DNA of 64,000 nt, taken from Salminus brasiliensis (taxonomy: Eukaryota; Chordata; Actinopteri; Characiformes; Bryconidae). Positions within the stretch are counted from its first letter, which is position 1, and the number at the start of each line of letters is the position of its first letter. The notes under the pieces were generated by a model that made no database searches, was not told where the DNA came from, and saw only the letters and a list, made by a program, of their open reading frames with translations. Positions 11,385-23,900 of this stretch are shown here, in pieces. The stretch lies in NCBI RefSeq assembly GCF_030463535.1, contig NC_132899.1, positions 17,585,490 through 17,649,489 of the forward strand. The letters run 5' to 3'. The position numbers and the translations under genes are program-made.

Positions 11385-14300
11385 CTGTGAAGAAAAACAA
11401 GAGATTCGTTACTTTCCTCCCATCAAATATACTCACAGATGTGTTGACGAGCAAATGAATCATGCAGATCAATGTCACTGGGTGTCCAAACTGTAGCTTC
11501 CTTTCAGGCAACCGTCTCACACTGTTGTCAAGCTCCCTAACATCATTATTTTCAGTCACTACCATTAGCACTTACACAACTTGACAATAAGTGTGGAAAG
11601 CATTTTGAAAAGGATCTCAGAAGATCTCTGAAGAATTCTGTCTATTCTGACTTCTTATGACTTGCTACACTCAGGGTACGTGCTACACTATGGCATGGCC
11701 AGCAGTTATGCATTTAACTTCTGATTTCTGCCTATTTTGTAATAATGTAATTAATGAATAATACTTCAACAGCATTTTGCAAGAATTGCTATTGCTTGCT
11801 CCTGGTCTCCCCCTACAGTCGGGAAGAGGGAATTAGCACTTTGTGCCACCTCTAATGGATAGCTGTACACATGCATTTCTGGACAAACTGAAAAATACTG
11901 AGCTGTTATTTGAAACATGTGGACCAACCATTGACTGCATATAAGAGTGGCAGTATTAAAGCTGCCGAAATTAGTTGCCATAGTCAACATCAGTATTTTT
12001 TAGCTGATGTTTTTTTTTTTATTTTTTTTTTTTTTAATTAGTCTTTTTTTAGGTCTCTAAAACTTTTCAAACAGTTTAAATAACAAACGCGTTTCCTCAT
12101 TACCCCTATGTCACTGCTCCATAAGGTCAGTCATTTCTGGCTCCAGTCTGGTCAGCTCCGTTCAGAGCTACAGTTTTTTTGAGAAATTAGTATGACTCGG
12201 TTATGCAGTGTAACATAGTTCTCGAAAGAGTTTTCCTGCCTGCTTCACCAAAGTTTACATACAGTTAGCAGCATGCCAAGCCCAGAGGAGCACCACTATA
12301 GATGATATTCTCCCTTTTACAGCTCAACTGAACATCAACATCAACATCTGAAGGTAAAAATGCTATATAATTTTGCTTTAATCAGAACTTTTCATTTGCT
12401 TTACTCCCTGCATATTCAAGGAAATGCTTGTTTATTTTTCTGCAGTTCATCCATCTTTCTTCCATACACACTGCAAATACACACAGCAACCTTCGCATGT
12501 CTTCCTCAGCACTGTGTTTGCTGCTATAGGTTTCAAGGCCAAACGAAAAACACCATTACAAAAGTCATACATGGAAAGGCAAACACATCTGCCGAAATGA
12601 AATGCGCTGCATTACAGTGAAGGGCCTCTTTATTGAGCCTAAGAATTCCCATCATCACTGTTTGCATGGATTTATCCCCTAATAAAATAGAGCTAAAGGG
12701 CTTTGTGTTGATTTATTAATAATAGTTGTCGCTAAATAACTGTTACTTTTGGGTTTTGGGTTTAAAACACTTAAATGTTAAATTTGGATTGAATATTTCT
12801 GTAACATTAATGGACATTTTGCTCAATATTTTGAGAGAATACAAGATTTATTCTTAGCTGAGACAAGCACTAATGTTTAATATTTCAAAAAAAGTAAACA
12901 ATGGTTAAAAGACTGCAAAGAGATATAGAATAAATTGATAGGCAGGTTCCATGTGTCTGGCAGGCTATATTAATGCTTAATATCCAAGCTGACATTTTCA
13001 CAGATGGCTCAGAAATCCAATTCAGTCACCCAAATGTGTGCTTTTATGGTTTGTCTTGTTAATTCTCCTTCTGAGAGCAGTTAATCTATCTGGCGCGTGC
13101 GCCAATACCGCAGGAGATTTTAAAGAAAGGAGCATGTCAGGCCACCAGTAATGATCACTTGAAAGTGAGTTTGATGCTTGGAAATATTTATATGATAACC
13201 ATAAAAAGACAAATACTAACTGAACCGCTGTAAGACTATTCATTTCATATTATTTATTTTCATTGTTTAATGACAACTAATTGCGACAGGGCTCAAAGCA
13301 TCTAAACATATGAAGATCTTTATGAAAATTTCATTACTTAATTGAATTCTGTAGTGCAGCTAATGAAGAGGCATTAGGAAGAGCTGAAAGACAAAGTGCT
13401 AAAAGGGTTCTCTGGCATGATGCCACAGAATTTTTTTTTTTTTTATATCCATAAAGAAGTGCTGAATGGATCAAATGTGGCAGCGACAAGAGTCTATACT
13501 GAGGTCAGGATGTTGGATGATCACCACCACACCTCATCTCTCCACTTCCCAAGTCATTCCAAAAGTATTGACTGGAGCACCAACCATCATTCCAGAGAAC
13601 ACAGTTCCACTGCTCCACAGCTCAATGCTGGGGGGCTTTATACCCCTCCAGCCCACGCCTGGCATTAGGCACGGTGCCAATAGGTTCATGTTTATCTGCA
13701 CCAGAGAGTCGTATTCTATCAGTAATGCCTCTTTACAGGTACTAGATGCGCTGTGTGTGTGTGCATTTTCACATCTGTGTCAGCAAAGGGTGCGACTTAA
13801 AATAGCTTAATGCATTTAAGAAAAAGGGGTGTCGACAAACATTTGGACAGTGTAACATACTGTAAAGATTTTAAAGGGGTTTCCTGATATTTTTTAAAGC
13901 TTTAAAAAAAGAAACACAAGGTTACAAGGTCACACTCATTATTCACAAAATGATGTGAATGATGATGAAGTTTTTTTATATAAGACTATGCTTCAGACCA
14001 CCCTGTTTTTAATTTTTAGAACCATGACTTTGTTGCTTCTTATCCGTGATTCCTGATCGGGATTTGCACAAAGTATTAAATATTTTCAAATGTTGGACAA
14101 ACAAAATTCATTCTTAGTTTAATTTACACTTATTTTATAATAACTATTTTTAAAAGAATTAAAAAGGCATGTTAATTAGATGTATTAAATCATTCACTGT
14201 TCTTAACCCATTCCACTCATAAGAGCCTAAAACAAAGGCTGACCTGAAATACCCTGCTAAACAAATCGAGATCATATACTGGAATGCTGGGGCACGGGTA

Positions 14301-15990
14301 GGAGTACTCTTGTCAAATACAAAGTAAAACCTTCAGATTGCAGAATATAATCTCATGTTTCACTCGTTGGTCATGCACTAAATGTGTGCTGACAGTTTTA
14401 ATGGGAGCTGGATTTCTCTACAAGAAACGCACCAGTGCAGAACATCTTCCATACAGTTCAAACCAGCCAAGAGGTCCAAGTGTACTGGAATCCAGACTAA
14501 AAAATATATTAGAATTTAATAATATATACATATATATACAGTATGTGTGTGTATTTTAACACTTAAGTGCAGTCATGTATGCCTTCCCAGATTAAACTCT
14601 GGTGACCTAATAATCATCCCAGAATAACGTCTAAAATGATTTTTCTATCAGCTTTTGACAAGCTTGACTGAAACAGCCTTTTTTATGCTAATGTAGGACC
14701 AGCTCGACCTACGCAAATGCTTCGCTTAACCAGTAGAAGGAATTCTGATTCAGGATCAGCTTTAAGCATCAACAGCTAATCTGCTTTCATAGCATCAGCA
14801 TCAAACCCAGCAGTAGAGAAGGAGGGAAACTGCAGAGGAAACTCATAGACGCACTGACAACTGACTAAACAGTGGACACAGTGTTTGCCTAATAATATTC
14901 CCCAAATTCCCAATATGAGAACACATTTACACCAAGCACGCTTCCAGAGAGGCTGTTTGGAAATGAGGAACAGTATCAGAATCATGGATTTCAATATTAT
15001 AGACCACAAAATGAGGAATTATGGAACAAAACCGAATCTAGATTCTCATTCTAAGTGATATAAGGACTGAAGAAGGACTGAAATGAGTGAAAAGAAAAGG
15101 CTATAAAACAAAATCATGAGCAGTAATAGCACTGTGATTGGCTTTAAAAGGTGATCAGAACACATCCAGTAAGCTACCCCTTATCCTAAGCTTATCCTAA
15201 CATCTCTACCATTCCTTTAAGTGGCTGTACTGATGAGATTAAGCTTAGGTGATAATGTCTTTCATTTCTTTCAAGACTTCAACTGTGATTAATTCATTTG
15301 TCTAATTGACATTGAACACACCGCTGTTTAAAAGGGTTTTTACACTGTAAATTCCTAGAGAGACTATTTCACTGTTTCCCTGCTCTGACCATCCAACTTC
15401 ACTGTATGAGCTATTCACACTGTTCCCCTCAGCACCTTTGATTCCTAGCTTGTATACTTCAGACGAAACCGAGCTAAAAGCCATGAGAGTAATTGCCTTC
15501 TGCAGTTAGGTCCAGAGAGCCAACATATACCCACTTCAGAGAGCACATAAACAAGACACAATAGGATGTACAGCATTGCTTAAGATGAGTTCACAACTGA
15601 CCATTTCCTCTATTCATGACTTAAATAGGTAGTGACAGAGTGCATACATTATCATCTAGCCTATATATACATATGACCTGAATAACAGTCATCGGCTTCT
15701 TGCATGCCTGGAGCTGGATGTACTAATTCTTCATCCATTAATGATACAGAAGAGAACTTTCTAAAAAGAGCCGTCTGTGTGTAATCCACAGAGACCAGGC
15801 ATGAGTCCACACCACTGCGGCATTTTAAAGGGCACTTCTGCCAGCACTTTATCAGTCACCTTCACCTGCGTGTTTAGAGCTCAGCCACACTACCGTGCAG
15901 CTTTAACAGATCGACTGGAAAAAAAAGATGAAATCGAACATCTGAACCCATCTTTTGCTACAGAAACATCTGTGAACACGGTTTTAAAAC
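11385..15990. other. Probable first intron of the unidentified minus-strand gene; no other gene seen
   Basis: The interval lies between the putative 5' exon (donor at 16002) and the signal-peptide exon (acceptor before 11384). It contains T-rich runs (12010-12045), a TIR-element remnant (13500-13855) and AT-rich sequence, and no convincing exon. Confidence 0.4.
13500..13855 (+). mobile_element. Family A TIR-element remnant, second copy
   Basis: The sequence runs 'ggtcaggatgttggatgatcacc', 'ccagagaacacagttccactgctccacagctcaatgctgg', 'acccctccagcccacgcctggcattaggcacggtgccaataggttcatgtttat', 'gggtgcgacttaaaatagct' and 'aaacatttggacagtgta'. It is collinear with 57420-57755. The left terminal repeat is missing. 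The apparent 114-aa frame across it (13466-13810) is repeat-derived and not a gene. Confidence 0.7.
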
Positions 15991-16002
15991 GTTTCTACTT
16001 AC

Positions 16003-16200
16003 AGTGCCTGACAGCCTGCAGCTATACAGCAGAACCGACCAGCGCAGTGTGTCCGCCTCAGTGGAGAAACCGAGCCAGGCTCTCTGAATCCCACAGAAAC
16101 TGCCCGAGATGTAACATACATGCGGTTCACTGTCCCAGGTGAGGACACGCCTCTTCATGAATATTCATAAGGCTCGCGCGTAGCCCACGCCCTCCAACAG
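16003..16200 (-). promoter_or_regulatory. Putative first (5' UTR) exon and promoter of the unidentified minus-strand gene
   Basis: A canonical donor (ACT|GTAAGT, minus strand, boundary 16003/16002) closes a GC-richer stretch. Upstream, at 16140-16240, are CG-rich motifs ('ggctcgcgcgtagcc', 'cagcgcgtgctctcagaggcggagcgg') and an 'atgaatattcat' palindrome. Splicing to 11384 would give a leader followed by the signal-peptide exon. The pairing is inference from splice-site quality and position only. Confidence 0.4.
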
Positions 16201-16744
16201 CGCGTGCTCTCAGAGGCGGAGCGGACATTGCCGGACTGAACAGTTTCAGGCTTTTCTGTTGTCTTTAAAAGCCGGCATTATCTCCAAACTATCTGTAGAG
16301 GTGAAAGTTAGCCGTTTCCTTTATAGCTGGACAGGTACACACTTTTGTGTTAAGCCCCTAACGAGCAGCAGTGTGCTAAAACATCCTCCTATAGATTCAT
16401 TAATCACTAATTCAGTATGTGTGTGTGTTATTTATGGGTTAGCTGATGCGTGCTAGCCTGCTTTCACACACTCAGCGGGTTTGAGTCGGGCGCCACCTAC
16501 AGGCTGAGTCTTCCCATGCCGCACTCTCCGTTCATTACAGAGCACAGCGTTGTGGGAAACTGCGGAGACGGTGGATACGTGGATACAGCTGTGGTGACTG
16601 CGAAGCCCATAACATATGATTTATTTACCTTCATTTATCTTCATGCATTTCCATCAGGAAACCATGCAGTATGACAGTAGTTTGCAGGGATCCCTGCTTC
16701 ACTGATGCTCACTTCCACTTTCTACCTCGACTGCTATTTCGATC

Positions 16745-17470
16745 CTATCAAATCAAATCAAATCAAATTTTATTTGTCACATACATAGTCATACACAGTA
16801 TAACTTGCAGTGAAATGCTTTTTTGACAGTCTGCTCACATCAAGCTATACAATAAAAATCTACATTTAAACTTAACTAAACCTTAACTTAATGAAGTAAA
16901 GTGCAAAAGTGCAAAAGAAAAATAAAATAAAAATGAAGAAAATAAAAATAGAATAAGTTACATTTAAGTTAAAGAATAGAATATAAAAATGAAAATATAG
17001 AAATATAAGCAAAAAAAAAGTACAGAATACAAATATACAAATATATATACAGAGATGAAATAGTGCGTGTCTGTGTGTGTGTGTGTGTGTATATACATAC
17101 ATATACATATGTACATATTTATCTGTATGTGAGTGTATGTGTGAGTTAAAAAGAAATATTTTCGTTATTGTCCGTAGTGTGTTTTCCGTGAGCCATGGTT
17201 GTGTATTGTAGTGAGTGAGGGTCCAGTTTGTGTATGTAGATACTTTGATTTAGTGTCCTAAGTCCCTGTCCCCATTCAAGGCACGGATGGCTTGTGGAAA
17301 GAAGCTCCTCCTCATTCTCTCTGTGTTAGCCTTCAGGGTTCTTAAGCGTTTCCCCGAGGGCAACAGAGAAAACAGTCCATTGTTGGGATGACTGGGGTCC
17401 TTCACAATCTTCTTGGCCTTGGTCCAACACCGCTTCTTGTAGATGGACTGCAGGTCAGGAAACTCCATCC
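16745..17470 (-). mobile_element. 3' end of a LINE retrotransposon
   Basis: The minus-strand frame 17468-17250 reads through KKIVKDPSHPNNGLFSLLP, SGKRLRTLKANTERMRRSFF and PQAIRALNGD. This is the C-terminal signature of fish LINE ORF2 proteins (HPLxxxFxLLPSGRRxRxxRxxTxRxxxSFFPxAVRLLN). A low-complexity AT-rich 3' region with small TG/TA repeats follows. It ends in AATAAAATTTGA plus TTTGA repeats at 16749-16790, a microsatellite-like LINE tail. The element is 5' truncated. Confidence 0.75.
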
Positions 17471-17519
17471 TAGTGATTAGCTCTGCTTTGCTCGTCTATC
17501 TGAGACAATGGCCTTTCTG

Positions 17520-18290
17520 TGTATGAAGTTATGACACGGTTGCTCAGTTTTCTACATGTAATTAAATTGATCTATGTGTGATTCATAGTTCTTCATCCTG
17601 AAGTTTCACAGATCAGTCAAATAAGGATGAACATCTTGTGTTCATTCATTAAAATGCCCATACAGGCTGCAGCCTCGGTGAGATCCTCTGTTTCAGAGAC
17701 ATGAGTAGAGAGAGTATGTAGATAGCATGTTTTATTAGTAGGATGTGCAGCTTTTAGTATTTTGAACATTAGGTCTAAACACAGTGTCTCTGTTTCTTTT
17801 AAAATTGTATAGATTAGTTCATCTTTTTTATTTTATTTCCACTTGTTGATTTGTTCAGGGATGATGAATTTGGTATTCCTCTAGTAAATAAACAGCAGCA
17901 GAAACACTCAAGCATGCAAACTGCAGAAACCATCATAAAGAAAATATACATATTTTCAAAATGTATTTATCAAATATAATCTATTCACCAATCATATTTT
18001 TCATGCAAATGGAGGTATCACATACAATGTGCGTACATTTTTTTAAACAAATATTTGGCATATATATATATATTAGTTAGTAATAGTTAATTAATATAGT
18101 TATTATAGTTAAATAATAGTTATTATCTGTTCACATCAAAAAAAATATACATAACTGTACCTCAATACATTCCAGTAAATTCGATTTATTACAGATATTT
18201 AGATATATAGATATTTTGGTATAGAGCGGTGACATTTCTATGGATGTAGGATGAGGGACAAGAACAGTGGACAGTAAGCAGGAGGAGGAC
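17520..18290. other. Intergenic, AT-rich; no gene supported
   Basis: The stretch has short TA runs (18060-18072) and no coding signature. It separates the LINE end from the mfsd13a promoter region. Confidence 0.4.
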
Positions 18291-18341
18291 GAAGAAGAAG
18301 AAGAAGGAGGAGGAGGAGGAGGAGGAGGAGGAAGAGGAGGT
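18290..18341. repeat. (GAA)n/(GGA)n purine tract
   Basis: A short GAA run is followed by about ten GGA units, all purine on the plus strand. Frames across it on the minus strand encode only poly-Pro, poly-Ser or poly-Leu and are artefacts. Confidence 0.9.
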
Positions 18342-18359
18342 GTAGTAGTGTGGGATCTA

Positions 18360-18540
18360 ATGACGCCACACGTTTCCTCGCCCACACATGACATGGTTTA
18401 CTCAACCGGGGTTTTCCACCACTAGGCACAAAATGAAATACCTCTGAAATTATAATTTACTACGTCCTGCGAATTTCTGTAAACGAAGACTGACAACCTA
18501 ACGATTCTGGAGCTGATAACCCAGCCGCTGTGCCCGCATG
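18360..18540 (+). promoter_or_regulatory. mfsd13a: Putative promoter and non-coding first exon of mfsd13a
   Basis: A CpG-richer patch ends in a canonical donor, CCGCATG|GTGAGT, at 18540/18541. The next good acceptor (ttttgttttgtacag) opens the coding start exon at 20840. Splicing the two creates a short upstream ORF beginning with the ATG at the exon end (ATG GGT TCG TTT GTA GGA TGA). The exact transcription start cannot be read from sequence. Confidence 0.45.
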
Positions 18541-20839
18541 GTGAGTACGGGAGAGGTCCAACAGGACGGCGAGACACGGAAACAGCCCGGCGGTTCAGTG
18601 CCTGCCAGCTGGGTGACTTGTGCCTGAACACGTAGGCTTGTCTAATGAAACGGATGATGAGCAGGAAAGCCAGGGTTAGCTGATAAGTGTGCAGTGGTTC
18701 ACTCTTGCTGGATTCTAGGCTAAATGGACGATGGGCTGAATTTTCGTTGAATTAGCGGTTGTTTACCTTGTCTATGGGTTAGACTTAGTCACGTAGCCGT
18801 AGCTAGTATTAGTTAGCAGGATAGCTAGCTAGCTAACTTGGCTAGCGCTAGCTTACTAGCGTTAACTCTCTCGGTTCCTCGATGCCCTGGTCATCTGATG
18901 TAGGACCGAATAATAATTATTTCAATTGAAAGCTAAAGTTAGGCGATTGACAGATAACCAAGCCAGTTAGCAGAGGTTTTTCTTTTTTTACCCAAGCCAG
19001 CATCCTCACGTTTTAGAGCAACGAGTGTTGCAAGCAAGCAAGCAAGCTAACACGCTAACACGCTAACGTTACTCCATCAACTCAACGCTGACATTACGGG
19101 CTTAATATTTCTAAACAGATGCTTAATCGGCTTGTGTTTCTTGTAATAAATTAGCTAAGTAAAGCCGGTGATGGTTTATCACTGCAGTGGTATGGTCTTT
19201 TAACTGTTATAATGTCGTTTGCATTTAGCTATGCTACAGTAAACTCCCTTTCTAAGAAGTTGATAGGGGTAGCTACATTGATTGATGTTTGGAGGGTTAC
19301 CCTAAAACGGTGTGATGACTGATAATAACCCCTATGCAGATGTACACACCTGAATGGAAAAACCTATTCATATTGCTACATGTTGCACGAGATAAGGGAC
19401 ACAGGTGAGCAACCTGTCACCGTATTACGTTGCTGCCATGGAGCTCACTCTCCTGCACTGCTGTGCCTGATCTCTGCTTGGATCAGAGATTTCTGTGTTT
19501 GTAGCCACTAGGGAGCAGCCACCTGTTCTGGTAGATGAGATGAGATGGAAATCACTGTGTGGACTATGTGATCTAGCAAAGGGTAGCCAGGGGTTTCGCT
19601 TCGCTGCATGGATCAGAAAAGAATCAGCTCAGGAGTAACAAGTTGAGTTTGGGTTGTATTTAAAATCTGATCTGAAATCCCAGGCATGACTGTATAACAT
19701 TTAAAACCACAAAATAAAAGTATGTGCTTCATGTGAAGTCAAAGCTGAAGCATGTGCTAGCTTGTTTAGTGTGGAAGTCAGGTGTCTTGGCTGGACCCAG
19801 GTGATGTTCATGCATTTTTCCTCCCTCATTAGAATGCCACGTGTTAGCTGTGTGCTTAAACTTGTAGGATGGGTTGTAGTGCTTGTAACTAACACAAGAG
19901 AATACCCTCTTATTGGGGTCCTGGGTACGCAACTGCTTGTGGTATTGTGCATTTTTAACACTGCATGGATTGTTCTCTGTTTGATAGATAAGTAAACTAT
20001 GTACATCATTCCAGTGAAGAAGTTCCCTTTGTACAAAGTAAGTTTATGTTTATGGAACAGAAATGTATAGTGCTTGAGGTAAGGCTTCAGATCTCAAATG
20101 TTAAGCTGTTAAATTAAATTATATACACTTAAACAATCTATGAAGAGATGGCAAAAGATGGCAAAGATTCCACAAAATCTGGGAAACATTCCTTTGGGTT
20201 TCTGGTGCATGTTGTCACACCGTTTCTGCAGCTCACATCACAAATATGTCCTGTTAGATTCAAATGCAGTGACTGCAAAGGCCACAGAAGAATGATAACC
20301 TGTGCCATGTTCATGAAACCAGTTTTTTGCCTTGTTTCACGGCAATAATTATCATTATGGGTACATAATGGCGTAAAGGTATGCACATGGTCAGCAGCTT
20401 TAATCAAAAAGGCTGCGGCGTTCATGCGATGATTGGTTGATATTAACAGGCTTGACATGTCCCTGCTCAGTTACACAAGTTTTGCAGCCTCAGCTTTATG
20501 AACTTGGCTGGCAAAAGTGGAACCAGGCAGGCTATTCTGCTGTTGAGATTCATGCTCCTCAAGGTTCGAGATGAACTCAAACCAGTCCATCTGGCACTAA
20601 TAAGCAGGCCACAATCAAAAAATATATATATTTTTTTACCCATTGTAATGGTTATTGTGATTACCTGAAGCTGCTGTAGTCAATTAGCTGATTTTTTTTC
20701 TAATTCTGAATGCATTGCGAGTGTAAATTAAAGTAGTATATCCAAAAGTAAAGTTACTTAAGAGTGCTGCTATTCTGAACTAAATTTACTTTATTGCTCC
20801 CCAGTCTACAATTCTAAAGCTCCTTTTTGTTTTGTACAG
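18541..20839 (+). other. mfsd13a: Putative first intron of mfsd13a
   Basis: It lies between the putative leader exon and the start-codon exon. It contains tandem TAGC/GCTAAC-like words (18795-18870 and 19030-19075) and no convincing exon. The frames on both strands at 19700-20460 show no recognisable domain. Confidence 0.4.
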
Positions 20840-20942
20840 GGTTCGTTTGTAGGATGATGACCAGACCCTGCTTGACTTGTGGACTGAATGAAGCTCTGCT
20901 GGTGGAGGAAAAGCAGAGGGAAAGTGAGAGACTGTGAAAAGG

Positions 20943-23900
20943 ATGGGAACGAGAGTGTGGAGATGTTTTGTGGGTGTTTCCACAGCTGTGCTGTATGGCT
21001 CCCTCTCCCTTTTTGTCTCCATCCTCCATAATGTCTTTCTGCTTTATTATGTGGACACGTTCGTGTCTGTGTACAAGATCGATAAAGTTTCTTTCTGGAT
21101 TGGAGAGGTGAGTTGTCTGTGTGGAGACGAACACACAAATGATCTGATGATGAAAATGTTGTTTAATGTCTTAATAACTTCTTTACCAAATATGTTATTT
21201 TTTATTTATTTTTTTTTACAGACTGTGTTTTTGATATGGAACAGCCTGAATGACCCCCTCTTTGGTTGGCTTAGTGACCGCTCCTTCCTCAGCTCTCCTC
21301 AGTAAGAACTTTTAAGAAAGTTTTTCTCTGCTTAGATGTGGGCAACATTTAAAGAATTTTAACACATTAACATAAGTATGAAAAACATGCCACTTACTGT
21401 GAATCTTCTCTCTTTTTTCTTAAAATGAAAGAAACATGCTTTTTGTAATATATTTTCTACATGTGTTTGATTGCTTAGGTCTGGATCTCAGATCTCCGCT
21501 CCTGAGGTGGTGCTGAAGCGGCTACAGTCTCTCTCCAGGAATGGGCCACTTTTTGCTCTTTCCTTCCTGGCTTTCTGGGTGGCTTGGGCCCATCCTGGTC
21601 TGCAGTTTCTCTTCTGCCTGTGCCTTTACGATGGTTTTCTCACACTGGTGGACCTGAACCATAATGCCCTGCTGGCTGACCTGGCCGTGTCTGCAAATGA
21701 CCGCACACGCCTCAACTTCCACAGCTCCCTGTTCAGCGCGCTGGGCTCGCTCTCCGTCTTCCTCTCCTACTCTTTCTGGGACAAGGAGGACTTCACATCT
21801 TTTAGGCTCTTCTGCGTGACCCTGGCTGCCCTGTCAATGATGGGCTTCGCCGTGGTGTCTCGTCTGCTTCGCCTCAGGTTCCAGAACGAGGTCCGATCAC
21901 ACAAGAATGAAGAGGAATTGCTCAAAGAGTATGTTCAGTTTTTGATGCTTTCCATTTAGCAGGACTACTGACTTGGTAGCATGACCTAGACAGTTCACAT
22001 TTGATCTCTAGGTCACAGGGCAGTAGCTTAATGCTGAATTAAGTGTTCACAGTACTACAGATCCTTTGGTCTAATAGCTAGAACCTTTAACTGGCCACAG
22101 ATCGTCTTTTCCAGAGGTCCGAACACCCCTAGTGAATATAATTCACATTTATGAATTTATTTTTGAATTTTATTTTCTCACTCACCCTGAAAGATTGTTT
22201 TGCCATTCATATCAAAAGGAATGTGAAGTCTGTGGAATCCATTATGAGCAAAATTATTTCCATTCAGGTTCATTGCACTGCTGTAGCACCAGTAACTCTA
22301 ATTTCTATTCCTGTGTTACTGTTCTAGGTTTCTAGTTGCTACTGTTTTGGGTAAGGAGATTGAGAGCTGTGTGTACCTGAAGTATAAGCTATTCAGAGAG
22401 GGGAAGACAGACACTTGCTCAGCCTTGCAGGCAGATAGATGAGAAAATGCTTCTCTAGTTACAAAGTTGTCTCAGTCCCTTGTGAGCTTCCCAATGAGAG
22501 CAAGAGAGCACAATTGAAATGGCTCTTCCTGTTGCCTTCTCTTATACTGACTCTGTCTTTGTTTCCTTCCCTCCTTTGGTATCTTTTACCCATTGCTCCT
22601 GGTACCCCTCTCATTCTATCGGTCATTCTATTAATGTTCTTCCGTCATCTTCCTCTTAGACTGTGTGTTGGCCAGGCCCCCCTTGCACAGACAGAGAAAC
22701 CGATCACTCTTGGAGAATATCTGAAGCAGCTCTCCCGCCACAGAAACTTTATGTGGTTTGTTTCAATGAATCTTGTACAGGTAATAATTGTCACTGATCC
22801 TATGGTGACGTGTATTCATAGATAATTACATATTTTGGGTTTGATTTCACTTCATTTCACTTCATTTTACCATCCCCTCTGTAGGTATTTCACTGCCACT
22901 TCAACAGTAACTTCTTCCCTTTGTTCCTGGAACACCTCTTATCAGACCGAATCTCTGCGTCCACGGGTTCATTTCTGCTGGGTAAGAGCCTTGTGACTGT
23001 TTCTGAGCGCTTGCCAAATTAAGGCACAATTCACAAGACCTCAGCATATGAACATTCATTGCTGCATTACCTTGCCTTTGGGGACTTTTCTAGTAGATGG
23101 GGTATATTCCATTTACCTCAATAAAAACATTATTTTGTGAGAACAAAATAATACTGTTTCTCAGAAGCTTGTCTTGAGTTTTAATTCAGTTTTGTTTTTT
23201 ATCCCAAGTTTAAAAGTGACTCTTGAGTTGCTCTACATTATTATGAAAGAATATACCTGGTTGTAAAGCATTTGGTCTCTGTGTTTGTTTAGTTTTAACA
23301 TGCTTATTTTTCTGTTAAATCCTTACAGGCGTCTCTTATATAGCTCCCCATCTCAACAACCTTTATTTTCTGACATTGTGCCGAAGACTGGGCGTCTACC
23401 AGGTTATCCGTTGGCTTTTTATTTTGAAACTGGGCCTTAGTATAGCGATGCTCCTGGCAGGAGCAGACCAGGTCTATCTTCTCTGCCTATTTATTGCCAG
23501 GTAAGATCTAAGTAGCACATTTACATACGCACATGCACACCATGCCTTTGAATATATAGGTTTTGCCTTTTGTCTGATGTGTTGGTTTTTAGTCTGTGAG
23601 CTCTTTTATTTATTTGGATTCTTTTTATTGCTTCTATCTTTGTATGTTTGGGAAAGGCTGAACATTTTTTTAGTAAAAACAGAATGACCTCCAGTTCCTT
23701 TCAACAGTATTGACATTATATAAACTGCAGGGGCCTCTCAATGTAATGATGTTTTCATTCAATATTGAGATGCCTACCCAAAGGGTCACAAGTCATTCTC
23801 GGTAGTTCCACAATATTTTGGAGAAGACAATCTCTGCAATTGTTTTACAAATGTTCATTTTCAAAATTATAGCTGAGGTATTTGTCATTTTCGTCAGCTT

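Noticed and set aside
13466-13810. 114-codon plus-strand frame
   Set aside because: It lies entirely inside a TIR-element remnant that recurs elsewhere in the window.
15777-16142. 121-codon plus-strand frame near a CpG-rich patch
   Set aside because: No recognised domain; it overlaps the putative leader exon of the minus-strand gene and has no splice context of its own.
18131-18429. Minus-strand frames with poly-Pro, poly-Ser or poly-Leu
   Set aside because: Product of the GGA/GAA purine tract, with no flanking domain.
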